From an uncultured Rhodopila sp. (lineage in GTDB: Bacteria; Pseudomonadota; Alphaproteobacteria; Acetobacterales; Acetobacteraceae): DNA of 64,000 nucleotides. Each line of letters starts with the position of its first letter. Position 1 is the stretch's first letter. The translations under genes were made by a program, and so were the position numbers. The DNA is taken from contig NZ_CAIWTY010000057.1 of assembly GCF_903915725.1 (NCBI RefSeq), forward strand, positions 49,876 to 113,875, read 5' to 3'. Of the stretch, positions 43,809 through 52,726 are shown one piece after another. The notes beneath the pieces were generated by a model that did not search any database, was not told the origin of the DNA, and saw nothing but the letters and a program-made list of their open reading frames with translations.

Positions 43809-45353
43809 ATGCATCAATTGCTCTCGGTCTACCGCAGCGTCTTATCGCCATTTGTCTGGCCGTCGGTGCGCAGCAGGACGCTGGGGGTCATGATCTGCGT
43901 CTGCGCGGCGCTGATCGGGACGGAAGCCCTGCAGCTTTGGCGGGTGTATGACGACAACATCCGGCAAAACGACCTCATCACCTCGAACACCGCCCAGTCG
44001 CTGGCCTCGCAGGCTGAAACCAGCCTGCAGACGGCGGACACGATCGTCGCCAGCCTGGTTGAGCAGGTGGAGGCCGAAGGCACCGGCCCCGAGGCGAAAT
44101 CCCGGCTGTATCATCTGATGACATCGCTCGCCGCGGCACTGCCGGCGATCCATGAAATGGGGATCATGGACAAGAACGGCGATCCGGTGGTCAAGTCGCT
44201 GGTCACCAACCTTGCCGGGTTGAACTACTCGGAACGCGAATACTACCGCTATCACCGGGCCCATGCCGACAGGCAGGCGTATATCGGCGAGCGGATCACC
44301 AGCAAGATCGACGGCGCGCAAAGCATCACGGTGACGCGCCGGTATAACAACCCGGACGGCAGCTTCGGCGGCGTCGTGGTTGCCAGCGTGTCGCTGAGCT
44401 TCTTTCAGCACCTGTTCGACCAGATGCAGGCGAAATCCGGCGGCGTCATTGTGCTGCTGGGGGATGACGGGGTTATTCTGGTGCGTAGTCCGGCTCTGCC
44501 GAAAGCCTCATACCGTATTGCCGGCGAACTCCGGCAGGATTTGCAAGATCATCCGGGCGGCGGCAGCGTGGCGTATAAGTCCGGGTTCGATGCGGTGCAG
44601 CGGCAGGGTTCGTATCAGCATCTCCGCGGGTTTCCGCTGACCGCGCTGGTCTCGCAGTCGGATTGGGACATTCAGGCGCCGTGGCGCGCCGAGCTTGAGT
44701 GGCACGGCATCATCCTGACATGCGTGATCATCGTGGTGATCGGCCTGGGCGGACGCGCGATCACGGCGACGAACCTGCTTGCGGCGCAGGCCATGCAGGA
44801 CAGCCTGACCGGCCTGGCCAATCGCCGCTGCTTTGATGAACGTATCCAGCGGGAATTGAAGCGGGCCGCCCGGTCGGGTCAGCCGGTGTCGGTGATCATG
44901 ATCGACATCGACCATTTCAAGGCTTTCAACGACTGCTATGGCCACCCCGCGGGGGATGAGTGCCTGCGCCTGGTTGCCCGGACGATCCAGGGCAGCCTGC
45001 GGCGCCAGGGCGAGTTCGCCGCCCGCTATGGCGGTGAGGAGATTGCCGTGTTGCTGCCGGGGTGCGACGGGCCCCGGGCCGCGGCCCTGGCGGAGACGAT
45101 GCTGCGGGCGGTGCGCGGTTTGGCGTTGCGGCAGGCGGGGCACCTGGATGATGTTGTCACGTTCAGCGCCGGAGTTGGCACCTGTGCGCCGGGGCGGGAT
45201 GAAGGGGACGCTCAGGCCTTGGTGGAGATGGCGGATACGGCGCTGTATGCGGCCAAGGCGGCGGGACGCAACCGGGTGGCGACGGCTTGGTGTTCGGGGG
45301 TGGCACGCGGGCGGGAGGCGGCGGAGTTGGTTTCGCTGCCGTCGGCGGCGTAG
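43809..45353 (+). CDS. Membrane diguanylate cyclase with periplasmic Cache-type sensor
   Basis: 514 residues. TM1 about 24-42, periplasmic sensor 43-297 with dCache-like features (EREYYRYHRAH, YIGERITSKIDG, GSFGGVVVASVSLSFF), TM2 about 299-318, GGDEF domain from 330. Active-site motif is GGEEI (408-412), and DIDHFKAFND and GHPAGDECL are intact, so c-di-GMP synthesis is likely. The inhibitory I-site position five residues before it reads RQGE rather than RxxD, so product feedback may be weak. Ligand unknown. It may supply c-di-GMP to the PilZ-tailed chemoreceptor at 60003. Confidence 0.92.
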   Translation: MHQLLSVYRSVLSPFVWPSVRSRTLGVMICVCAALIGTEALQLWRVYDDNIRQNDLITSNTAQSLASQAETSLQTADTIVASLVEQVEAEGTGPEAKSRLYHLMTSLAAALPAIHEMGIMDKNGDPVVKSLVTNLAGLNYSEREYYRYHRAHADRQAYIGERITSKIDGAQSITVTRRYNNPDGSFGGVVVASVSLSFFQHLFDQMQAKSGGVIVLLGDDGVILVRSPALPKASYRIAGELRQDLQDHPGGGSVAYKSGFDAVQRQGSYQHLRGFPLTALVSQSDWDIQAPWRAELEWHGIILTCVIIVVIGLGGRAITATNLLAAQAMQDSLTGLANRRCFDERIQRELKRAARSGQPVSVIMIDIDHFKAFNDCYGHPAGDECLRLVARTIQGSLRRQGEFAARYGGEEIAVLLPGCDGPRAAALAETMLRAVRGLALRQAGHLDDVVTFSAGVGTCAPGRDEGDAQALVEMADTALYAAKAAGRNRVATAWCSGVARGREAAELVSLPSAA

Positions 45354-45374
45354 CAGGCGGGGCTGGCGCCTCTT

Positions 45375-45445
45375 CGTCATGGTGCGCGAAGGCGCACCAT
45401 CCACGCCTTGCGGTGCCGATCGAGATAGAGGCGTGGATGCCGACC
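45375..45445. repeat. REP-like palindromic element, family A (degenerate right end)
   Basis: Starts CGTCATGGTGCGC, holds CACCATCCACGCC and the inverted GGCGTGGATGCC; the right end lacks the CCATGACG terminus. The remaining DNA of 45354-45705 (352 bp) shows no gene. Confidence 0.65.
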
Positions 45446-45705
45446 CGAGCCTGTCACCGGGGTTGACCCGGTGATCCGCATAATGGGAAGCGCGATGCCG
45501 GAGCGCCCATTGAGTGCCTGCCGCGGTTTCCACTGGCTCCATCGAGAAAGCGCCGGTCTGTGGTCACCGACATATCGGGATCAAAGCGCCTGCCTATGGG
45601 GCACTTGCGATACTCTCCATTCGGGAACCCGGGAAATCAGGACCTTGAAAAACCCATCGCGATAGGTTATCCGCAACAACGGTCGCCGTCCTGTGTGCCC
45701 GCGAT

Positions 45706-45927
45706 TTGCGGGTGATCATCTTCTCCGATGATCATCAACCGGTTCACGTGCACGTCTTCGGTGATGGTCAGGCCAACATCAATCTCCGGGGTATCGGCGG
45801 GACCGCGGAGTTGGTTTGGTTCGAGGGCATGAACCGGGGCGAGGCCCGCCGGGCCATGCAAGTCGTGGGCGAGCAGCAAGACTTTCTGCTCGCGAGGTGG
45901 GAGGACATCCATGGCCGAATTGACTGA
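45706..45927 (+). CDS. DUF4160 domain protein (start uncertain)
   Basis: About 73 residues from TTG 45706; GTG 45712 is also possible. Core motif VIIFSDDHQPVHVHVFGDG and closing region NRGEARRAMQVVGEQQDFLLARWEDIHG match DUF4160. The family's usual opening (a 'PTV.vl...' strand) seems to be encoded upstream (TTVAVLCARDL, 45676-45708) but no standard start codon precedes it after the stop at 45646, so the 5' end may be decayed or use a rare start. Overlaps the DUF2442 gene by 17 bp, a common pairing. Confidence 0.7.
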   Translation: MRVIIFSDDHQPVHVHVFGDGQANINLRGIGGTAELVWFEGMNRGEARRAMQVVGEQQDFLLARWEDIHGRID

Positions 45928-46237
45928 CGCACAGATCGACGCCGCGACGGAACGGGGGAGACTGGCGAGCGTCAACGAACCGCGTGCCCGGGCCGTGCGC
46001 TATGATCGCCGGCTGCGCCGGGTCATCGTGGACCTGACGAATGGATGCACCTTCGCCTTCCCGCCGGATCTGGCGGAGGGACTCGAGACCGCGACGGACG
46101 ATCAGCTTGCCGGGGTGGAACTGCTGGGGGCGGGCTACGGCCTGCATTGGGAGGCACTCGATGCCGATCTGTCGGTCCCCGGGCTGCTCGCCGGATTGTT
46201 CGGGACCAAGGCGTATATGGCTCGGCGCGCGGATTAG
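45911..46237 (+). CDS. DUF2442 domain protein
   Basis: 108 residues from ATG 45911. Pattern RAVRYDRRLRRVIVDLTNGCTFAFPP, ELLGAGYGLHWEALDADLSVPGLLAGLFG is typical DUF2442 (single-domain, cytoplasmic). DUF4160-DUF2442 pairs are frequent in bacterial accessory regions and have been suggested as toxin-antitoxin-like, but I know of no proven activity. Translation start lies inside the DUF4160 gene. Confidence 0.85.
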   Translation: MAELTDAQIDAATERGRLASVNEPRARAVRYDRRLRRVIVDLTNGCTFAFPPDLAEGLETATDDQLAGVELLGAGYGLHWEALDADLSVPGLLAGLFGTKAYMARRAD

Positions 46238-46320
46238 GCGATGTCCCCGCCAAGTGTGCGTCGGTGCGGCGCAATCGCGCGAAAGGGGGCGCTGCGGAAG
46301 TCGGCAGGTGGGCACCACTC

Positions 46321-47622
46321 TTATCTGGTGGGACGCCCAGTCGCTTTGGGATCATCGCCCATTCGTTCATTCAACCATAGGGTCAGTAGTTCAGCTTCGG
46401 CTGAGCTTACGACGCGTCCGTCTGGCAAGAAACCCGTGAAAAAGGTGCCGTCATCGATTAGGCGCACCGTATGTTCGTCGCACCATGCCAAAATCCGCCG
46501 CTCGACAAGGGCAGCGACGAGTTCGTCTGGATCAACAGCCACTCTTGCAGCGTAGCGCCTAAAGTCGACGTCTCGCACGTCGAGTTCACCCTGTTTTGCA
46601 ACGCACATCATTACGACCCACTCGTTGTCGGCAATTGGGCCTGGCTCCCAGGTCCAAGTCTCGAGTTCTGCCAATTGCTTGCGTTCTATGGGATCCAGCA
46701 AGTAGTCCCAGCCCACTCTATCGTGATCCCGAGCAAGGCGGGCGGAGAGGAATGGGGCGAGACGCTCCATTTGTAACGTGTCATCCATCGGGAAGTCGGT
46801 TTCAAACTGGTTTGCTAGCCGGGTCCAGATAAGCTCGATCAGCAAGCGCAGTGGATTTTCGGAATTCGAGGCGATAAACGGCCACCAGTCCCCGTTCATC
46901 GGGACTCCATAGGGCTGGCCGTTCATTTTTAAGAGCGCGTTCCCCCGACAGATGATTAAGTTTGGAAAAGAGGTGACACCAAATCCGGCACCCATCAGAT
47001 TGCTTTCGAGATAATCGGCCAGACCTTTGCGCAGCGAAAATTCGTCAGCGTAACCATGGTAGCCAATTACAATGCGAACCGGCGCTAGTTGCTCGGCTAC
47101 GAGAGCATGGAAAATATACGACATTTCATCGGGCAGATCGTTTGCCGCATGCCACCCGCGCGGATAGAGGCCGGTGAGGCGGGCAAATGCCTGGAAACTC
47201 GGAATTATCTTGGTTTCCGGCCCGCTCACGCTTCGCAGATATGCGTCTTGCATATGCATGACCTTGCGCAACTTGATGAAGGCGTCCTCCAGGTCGGCCC
47301 CGAAGAGATTCTTTTTTACCTCGAGCACTGCAATCACCCGGCCGATCGGCCATATATGTCCAGCCCCATACGGCAATTCGCGGCCCTCACCTGTGACCAG
47401 CATTGCGTCGACTTGCGGGATCAACGTCTGATTGACGCCTTCGATAAAGCCGTCCACGATCCTGAGGTCAAGCGAGGCCGGGATCGCTCTCTCTAAAATA
47501 TCTCTGGTCAGGCCTTCGTACATGGATCCGATTGTGGGCGCATGAGTGATCATTTCTTGGTCGAGTTGCTTCGCCTCTTCCAACATCAAATCTCGCAGTA
47601 GATTCGCAACGCTGGTAATCAC
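46321..47622 (-). CDS. DUF6602-like protein with PD-(D/E)XK nuclease-type signature
   Basis: 433 residues from GTG 47622 with GGAGA upstream. The N-terminal ~170 residues resemble DUF6602: MYEGLTRDILERAIP (Glu36), PQVDAMLV (Asp72), VIAVLEVKKNLFG (Glu101, Lys103). The E...D...ExK order is that of PD-(D/E)XK nucleases. The C-terminal ~200 residues (PLRLLIELIWTRLANQ, ETWTWEPGPIADNEWVVMM) are unassigned. Codon use is visibly less GC-rich than neighbours, suggesting transfer. No methyltransferase, helicase or ATPase partner adjoins it. Could be a solitary restriction-type or defence nuclease; function is not proven. Confidence 0.65.
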   Translation of the reverse strand: MITSVANLLRDLMLEEAKQLDQEMITHAPTIGSMYEGLTRDILERAIPASLDLRIVDGFIEGVNQTLIPQVDAMLVTGEGRELPYGAGHIWPIGRVIAVLEVKKNLFGADLEDAFIKLRKVMHMQDAYLRSVSGPETKIIPSFQAFARLTGLYPRGWHAANDLPDEMSYIFHALVAEQLAPVRIVIGYHGYADEFSLRKGLADYLESNLMGAGFGVTSFPNLIICRGNALLKMNGQPYGVPMNGDWWPFIASNSENPLRLLIELIWTRLANQFETDFPMDDTLQMERLAPFLSARLARDHDRVGWDYLLDPIERKQLAELETWTWEPGPIADNEWVVMMCVAKQGELDVRDVDFRRYAARVAVDPDELVAALVERRILAWCDEHTVRLIDDGTFFTGFLPDGRVVSSAEAELLTLWLNERMGDDPKATGRPTR

Positions 47623-48056
47623 GGTATCTCTCCAAGGTGGCGATGGTTTGGATATCCGGCTGAGGAGGCATAAAGGATGACATCTCAGTAAGGACTCGGA
47701 ATAAGATCGTCAAGCTCGACGGAAGCTCTTCCTGCGGGACACTGCATGGATAAGTCGGGTCCCAGCGCGAATTCACCAAATTCCGCCATATGCCCGCGAT
47801 CATTGCCACCGTTGCGCCGAGGCGGTTTCCTGGACGTTGGCGAGACGCGTTATCTCTTCGACAAGGCGCGATGTTCCAGATATTCCAGTTACACTATTCC
47901 CTCTCCTCTGAGACCCCGATGGGCCCGCTAGAGGCTTCCCGTAGCCGATCGGTTTGCGGGCCTCCGAAGGCCCTCGGTAGTCGCCCCCTCCGATTGGACT
48001 CCCCCGCCCCCATCGTATCCAATCCCCCCCTGCATCCGACCCGGAGGACACCAAAA
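47623..48056. other. 434-bp region without a gene between divergent transcription units
   Basis: Holds the promoter of the leftward DUF6602 gene and of the rightward CMD-like gene. Composition shifts from AT-richer (left) to strongly C-rich (48000-48056). No repeat family member recognised. Confidence 0.45.
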
Positions 48057-48383
48057 ATGACCCAACCCCCCGCACCCAGCCCCCGAGACCGCGTCCGTGC
48101 CACCGTCCCCAAACTGATCGAACTCACCGACGACGTCCTGTTCGGCGACATTTGGGAACGTCCCGAACTCTCGAAACGCGACCGCAGCCTGATCACCATC
48201 GCCGTGCTCACCGCCACCTACCGTCCGGAGCAGCTCAAGGGCCACCTCCAGCGCGCCCTCGACAACGGCGTGACCAAGACCGAAATCTCCGAAATGATCA
48301 CCCACGTCGCGTTCTACGCCGGCTGGCCCAGCGCCATGTCCGCCGCCAACATCGCCCGCGACATCTTCGAGGCCAATCCATGA
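48057..48383 (+). CDS. Carboxymuconolactone decarboxylase-like (AhpD fold) protein
   Basis: 108 residues from ATG 48057 with GGAGGACACC upstream. CMD-family pattern: ELTDDVLFGDIWERPELSKRDRSLITIAVL, LKGHLQRALDNGVTKTEISEMITHVAFYAGWPSAM. There is no CxxC pair, so it is of the decarboxylase/unknown subgroup and not an AhpD-type peroxidase. Overlaps the next gene's start by four bases (ATGA), implying a joint role with that dehydrogenase. Confidence 0.9.
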   Translation: MTQPPAPSPRDRVRATVPKLIELTDDVLFGDIWERPELSKRDRSLITIAVLTATYRPEQLKGHLQRALDNGVTKTEISEMITHVAFYAGWPSAMSAANIARDIFEANP

Positions 48384-49330
48384 AGGCCGGCTTCATCGGC
48401 CTCGGCACCATGGGCGCCCGCATGGCCGCCAACCTGCAAAAAGCCATCCGGGCGCTCGGCCACGCCCTGATCGTGCACGACCTGAACCGAACCTCCGCCG
48501 CCGCCCTCGAAGCCAACGGCGCCCAATGGGCCGACAGCCCGGCGGCGCTGGCGGCGCAATCAGACATCATCTTCACCTCCCTGCCCGGCCCGCCCGAGTT
48601 CGACCACGTCGTCACCAGCGACACCGGCATCCTCTCCGCCATCCGCCCCGGCGCCGCACATTTCGACCTGACCACCAACGCGCTCTCCACCGTCCGCCGC
48701 GCCCACGCCGAGTACGAAGCCAAACAAGCCCACCTGCTCGACGCCCCCGTCAGCGGCGGGCCGAAGGGAGCCGCCAGCGGCAAGCTCGCCATCTGGTGCG
48801 GCGGCGACCCGGCCGTGTTCGCACAGTGGAAGCCTTTCCTCGACGCCATCGGCGACCAGGCCACGCTCGTCGGCCCCATCGGCGCCGGCTCCGTCGCCAA
48901 GCTGGTGCACAATTGCTACGGCTACATCGCCACCGCCGCCGCGGCCGAGGTCTTCAGCCTCGGCGTCAAGGCCGGCATCGAGCCGCTCGCCATCTGGGAA
49001 GCCGTCCGCCAGGGCGCCGTCGGCCGCCGCGGCGCCTTCGAGTCGCTAACCGATCAGTTCCTGGCCGATCGCTACGAACCCGCCGCCTTCGCGCTGAAAC
49101 TGGCGCACAAGGACGTCTCGCTCGCCACCGCCCTCGGCCGCGAGCTGAACGTGCCGATGCGGCTGGCCAACCTCGCGCTGGCCGATTTGGCGGAGGGAAT
49201 GAACCGCGGCTGGGGGCAGAAGGACTCGCGGGCGATCATGGCGCTGCAGACGGAACGGGCTGGCGTCGAGATCAAAGTTGATCCACAACGTCTGGCCGAA
49301 GCGATCGATACCAGGGCGAAGGCCGGATAG
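48380..49330 (+). CDS. NAD(P)-dependent 3-hydroxyisobutyrate dehydrogenase-family oxidoreductase
   Basis: 316 residues from ATG 48380. Rossmann motif GFIGLGTMGARMAANL, family motif FDLTTNALSTVRR, substrate loop DAPVSGGPKGAASGKLAIWCGG, and catalytic Lys in VAKLVHNCYGY; C-terminal KDVSLATALGRELNVPM. Beta-hydroxyacid dehydrogenase family; the real substrate (hydroxyisobutyrate, tartronate semialdehyde or another 3-hydroxyacid) cannot be told. Translationally coupled to the CMD-like gene. Confidence 0.9.
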   Translation: MKAGFIGLGTMGARMAANLQKAIRALGHALIVHDLNRTSAAALEANGAQWADSPAALAAQSDIIFTSLPGPPEFDHVVTSDTGILSAIRPGAAHFDLTTNALSTVRRAHAEYEAKQAHLLDAPVSGGPKGAASGKLAIWCGGDPAVFAQWKPFLDAIGDQATLVGPIGAGSVAKLVHNCYGYIATAAAAEVFSLGVKAGIEPLAIWEAVRQGAVGRRGAFESLTDQFLADRYEPAAFALKLAHKDVSLATALGRELNVPMRLANLALADLAEGMNRGWGQKDSRAIMALQTERAGVEIKVDPQRLAEAIDTRAKAG

Positions 49331-49426
49331 CGGGTTGCAATCGCGGACGTGCGGCAAATATCCTGAATGCGTCCCCGAACGAGAGTGACCTGATGACCCT
49401 GGTAAGCTTTTCAGCGCGTATCCTTA

Positions 49427-50770
49427 ATGTCCGGTAGCAACCTGTTCGGCGAAATCCGGCGCCTTGCTCGCACATCCGGTGCCGTCGGCGGCATCGCCGC
49501 CCGAGTCGCCGGGGAGCGTGTGTTCGGCATCAAAACCGACCGCGCCGCGCATGCGGAGGATCTGAAGGCGATCCTGGGCGGGCTGAAAGGGCCGCTGATG
49601 AAGGTGGCGCAGTTCCTCTCCACCGTCCCCGACGCGCTGCCGGTCGAGTATGCGGCGGAGCTGGCTCAGTTACAGGCCAACGCCCCGCCGATGGGCTGGA
49701 ACTTCGTCCGCCGCCGCATGGCGAGCGAACTGGGTCCGGACTGGATGTCGAAATTCAAGTCCTTCACGCATGAGGCGGCGGCGGCGGCCAGCCTCGGCCA
49801 GGTGCACCGCGCGACATTGCCGGACGGCATGGATGTGGCGTGCAAGCTGCAATATCCCGATATGCCCAGCACGGTTGAGGCCGATCTGCGGCAGATGAAG
49901 ATGGCGATGGCGGTGTACCAGCGGATGGATAACGCCATCCACCAGGACGAGATCTACAAGGAACTGCGCGAACGTCTGCGCGAGGAACTCGACTACGAGC
50001 GTGAGGCGGCGCAGATGCGCCTCTACACGATCATGCTGAAGGACCATCCCAGCGTGCATGTGCCGGTGCCGATAACCGGCTACAGCACCAAGCGGCTGCT
50101 GACGATGACCTGGCTGGACGGCCGCCCGCTGATGCAGCGGCTGGCGGAGGACCCTCCCCAGGAGGAACGCAACCGCATCGCCGAGGCGCTGTTCCGGGCG
50201 TGGTACGTGCCGTTCTACCGGTTTGGGGTGATCCACGGCGACCCGCATCTCGGCAATTACCAGGTGAAGCCCGACGGCAGCGTCAACCTGCTGGATTTCG
50301 GCGCCATCCGGGTGTTCGGCACGAAATTCGTGCGCGGCGTGAATGAGCTGTTCGAGGCGGTGCGCGACCGCGACGACGATAAGGCCAGGAAAGCCTACGA
50401 AAGCTGGGGTTTCGCCGAGCTGTCGCAGGAAAAGATGGACGTGCTGAACGAATGGGCGCGCTTCCTGTATGAACCGCTGACCCAGGACCGGGTCCGCCGC
50501 ATCCAGGAGACAGACGATCCGATGTTCGGCCGTGAGGTCGCCGCGCGGGTGCATGCCGGATTGCAGCGCACCGGCGGGGTAATGCCGCCGCGGGAGTTCG
50601 TGCTGATGGACCGCTCGGCGCTGGGCCTCGGTGGCGTGTTCCTGCGCCTGCGGGCGGAGCTGAACTGGAGCAAGCTGTTCCACGAACTGACCGACGGCTT
50701 CAACGAGGCGGAACTGGCAGCGCGTCAGGCCGCGGCGCTGGCGGAGGCCGGAGTGCCGCTGGCGCGGTAG
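49427..50770 (+). CDS. ABC1/UbiB (AarF) family atypical kinase
   Basis: 447 residues from ATG 49427. The inhibitory KxGQ motif is KVAQ here (GPLMKVAQFLSTVPDALP), the Ala-rich loop is AAAASLGQVHRA, the ATP Lys lies in VACKLQYP, and catalytic segments are VIHGDPHLGNYQV and VNLLDFGAI. Such proteins support ubiquinone biosynthesis or lipid homeostasis. The Gly-to-Ala change in KxGQ and the short length mark a paralogue distinct from the classical UbiB (about 540 residues with C-terminal membrane helices). No ubi gene is adjacent. Confidence 0.88.
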   Translation: MSGSNLFGEIRRLARTSGAVGGIAARVAGERVFGIKTDRAAHAEDLKAILGGLKGPLMKVAQFLSTVPDALPVEYAAELAQLQANAPPMGWNFVRRRMASELGPDWMSKFKSFTHEAAAAASLGQVHRATLPDGMDVACKLQYPDMPSTVEADLRQMKMAMAVYQRMDNAIHQDEIYKELRERLREELDYEREAAQMRLYTIMLKDHPSVHVPVPITGYSTKRLLTMTWLDGRPLMQRLAEDPPQEERNRIAEALFRAWYVPFYRFGVIHGDPHLGNYQVKPDGSVNLLDFGAIRVFGTKFVRGVNELFEAVRDRDDDKARKAYESWGFAELSQEKMDVLNEWARFLYEPLTQDRVRRIQETDDPMFGREVAARVHAGLQRTGGVMPPREFVLMDRSALGLGGVFLRLRAELNWSKLFHELTDGFNEAELAARQAAALAEAGVPLAR

Positions 50771-50777
50771 GCACTCG

Positions 50778-51190
50778 TCATGGCGGGCGCAGGCCCCATC
50801 GGCGCTAAAATAGCGCTCCGGCGTCGCGCTTCCCGTCATGCCGACGCAGGTCGGCATCCACGCCTTTGGCCGGTTCATGCACCGCAAGGCGTGGACGGTG
50901 CGCCTTCGCACACCATGACGACGGGACGCCAGCCGGCCCGAAAGTAGCCTAATTTAACGCCTATGGGGCGCAGGCCCCATCGGCGCTATAAAATAGCGCT
51001 CCGGCGTCGCGCTTCCCGTCATGCCGACGCAGGTCGGCATCCACGCCTTTGGCCGGGTCATGCACCGCAAGGCATGGATGGTGCGCCTTCGCGCACCATG
51101 ACGATGGGACGCCAGCCGGCCCGAAAGTAGCCTAATTTAACGCCTATGGGGCGCAGGCCCGCCATCCACGCCTTTGGCGACGCGAACGCA
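50778..51190. repeat. Tandem block of family A palindromes, about 183-bp unit
   Basis: Two nearly identical direct units (about 50785-50964 and 50965-51147) and the start of a third (from 51148). Each has GGCGCAGGCCCCATCGGCGC, a small hairpin GCGCTATAAAATAGCGC-type, CCGTCATGCCGACGCAGGTCGGCATCCACGCC, GGTGCGCCTTCGC-CACCATGACG and the tail CCCGAAAGTAGCCTAATTTA. Unit 2 differs by a TA insertion and a few substitutions. Entire 50771-51204 interval is explained by it. Confidence 0.85.
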
Positions 51191-51204
51191 TGGACCGCGT
51201 TGCC

Positions 51205-52365
51205 TCAGAACCGCGCCCGGCCGGGATCAAGCCCGAACAGCACCCGGCCGATGGGCTCCAGATTGCTCAACGGGGCGACGGCGAAATGCTGCGCGCCCGC
51301 GTGGACGTCGCGGAAGCAGCGCTCCAGCCGGTTGCCCTCGAACAGCGACGTCCCGCCGCCGCAGGCATACATCAGGTCAACCGCCTGGACGGCATTCTGC
51401 GTGGCCTGGCACCCGGCCAGCCGCACCAGCGCCCGGCGTTGCAAGGTCGCCGGCCGTCCCGCCAGCGCATCGTCCCAGCAGGCTCCCAGCGCATCGAACA
51501 GGAACGCCCGGCCTGACCGCACCAGCGCCTCGGCCCGTGCCAGATCGGTTTGCACCGAGGGCTTTTCACGCAGCACCGAATCCGATCCCGTCGGCGTCTT
51601 GGCCGACGCGATCTGCATCAGCGCCTCGATCGCGGCCCGCGCGATGCCGAGCGTAACGATGGCGATGCAGGCCACGAAGGTGGCGAGCATCGGCACCGCA
51701 TACAGCGCCCCCGGCTGCACCGGCACCGGCGAAAATCCCGGGATCGGCACGGCCCGTTCTTCCGGGACAAAAACATCGGTGACCTGGTAGTCATTGCTTC
51801 CGGTGCCGCGCAGGCCGCCGACATGCCAGATGTCGAACACCTCGACATCGGCGCGCGGGAAGATGCACAGGCGCACGGCCGCGCCGCTGTCACCCTGCAC
51901 CATGCAGCCGCCGAGAACCCATTGGCTGTGAGTAATGAAACTGCCATAGCTCCAGCGTCCGGTTACGCGATACCCGCCGGGAACCGGTTCGGCTTTGCCG
52001 GCCGGATTGAGGGTGCCGACGAGAACCGCCCGGCCGGAGCCGAATATTTCGCTGGCGGCGTCTTGCGCCATGCCGCCGGCCAGGCGTCCGTAACCGGCCG
52101 GGATGACCGTGCACCAACCTACGGACCCGTCCTGCCGGGACAGTTCTTCGATAACCTCAAGAAACGACAGCGGCGGCAGTTCCGGGCCGCCGAGCGCCCG
52201 CGGCAGCCACATGGAGAACAGCTGCGCATTGCCGATGGCTTCTACCAGTTCAGGCGGCAACTGCCGCGCTTTGTCGAGCCCGTCGCGGAGCGATCCAACC
52301 AGCGGCTCCAGCCCCCGCGCGGCATCCAGCAGGTCCGAAGCCTCGTCGCGCCAATGCGTTTCCAT
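51205..52365 (-). CDS. Acyl-CoA dehydrogenase-fold flavoprotein (HsaA/DszC-like monooxygenase type)
   Basis: 386 residues from ATG 52365. Acyl-CoA dehydrogenase fold: ELVEAIGNAQLFSMWLPRALGG, EELSRQDGSVGWCTVIPAGYGRL, GGYRVTGRWSYGSFITHSQW, VGGLRGTGSNDYQVTDVFVPEERAV and closing YACGGGTSLFEGNRLERCFRDVHAGAQH. The GTGSxDxxV and FRDxxAxxxH patterns fit the group D flavin-dependent monooxygenases / pigment-production hydroxylases rather than a true fatty acyl dehydrogenase. A reductase partner is not adjacent. Substrate unknown. Confidence 0.85.
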   Translation of the reverse strand: METHWRDEASDLLDAARGLEPLVGSLRDGLDKARQLPPELVEAIGNAQLFSMWLPRALGGPELPPLSFLEVIEELSRQDGSVGWCTVIPAGYGRLAGGMAQDAASEIFGSGRAVLVGTLNPAGKAEPVPGGYRVTGRWSYGSFITHSQWVLGGCMVQGDSGAAVRLCIFPRADVEVFDIWHVGGLRGTGSNDYQVTDVFVPEERAVPIPGFSPVPVQPGALYAVPMLATFVACIAIVTLGIARAAIEALMQIASAKTPTGSDSVLREKPSVQTDLARAEALVRSGRAFLFDALGACWDDALAGRPATLQRRALVRLAGCQATQNAVQAVDLMYACGGGTSLFEGNRLERCFRDVHAGAQHFAVAPLSNLEPIGRVLFGLDPGRARF

Positions 52366-52726
52366 GCTTGGCTCCCGATTTTTCGCAGACCAGATCGCGA
52401 TTTCCTCCAACCGTCAAGTGGCAGATCGCCAATCCGGTGACCGCCAAAGCCCAGTCCAAGGCGGCGGTGGACAAGCCAGCCCCGTTGACCTCCGCACCCG
52501 CCTCAAGGGCGACAAGAAGACGCTTGCGGCGAAAACCTTCTTTCCCACCCGGGAGCAGAGCACTGAGGTTGACGCGGCCTTGCTTCGGGCCGGGGCGCGC
52601 ATCAAACACGGCCGGTTCGAGCACAGTACGGAGCCGTTCATGGCCATAGCCTGAGCCTTCCGGGGCAAGGTCAAGCTCAAATTTGCTGCGTAGCGCCCGC
52701 CCCCCAAATGAAGTATGGAGTGTTGT
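52366..52726. other. 361-bp region without a confident gene
   Basis: A rightward frame ending at 52654 (tail TFFPTREQSTEVDAALLRAG) has no start or family I can support and runs through the flavoprotein gene; it may be debris of a lost gene. The interval otherwise holds the promoters of both flanking genes. Confidence 0.4.

Noticed and set aside
50778..51190. Possible CRISPR array
   Set aside because: Units are 183 bp, contain internal palindromes and have no alternation of short repeats with unique spacers; no cas genes.
52103..52654. Rightward 183-codon frame ending TEPFMAIA
   Set aside because: First two thirds are antisense to the flavoprotein gene; only the last part is free and it has no start or recognised domain.
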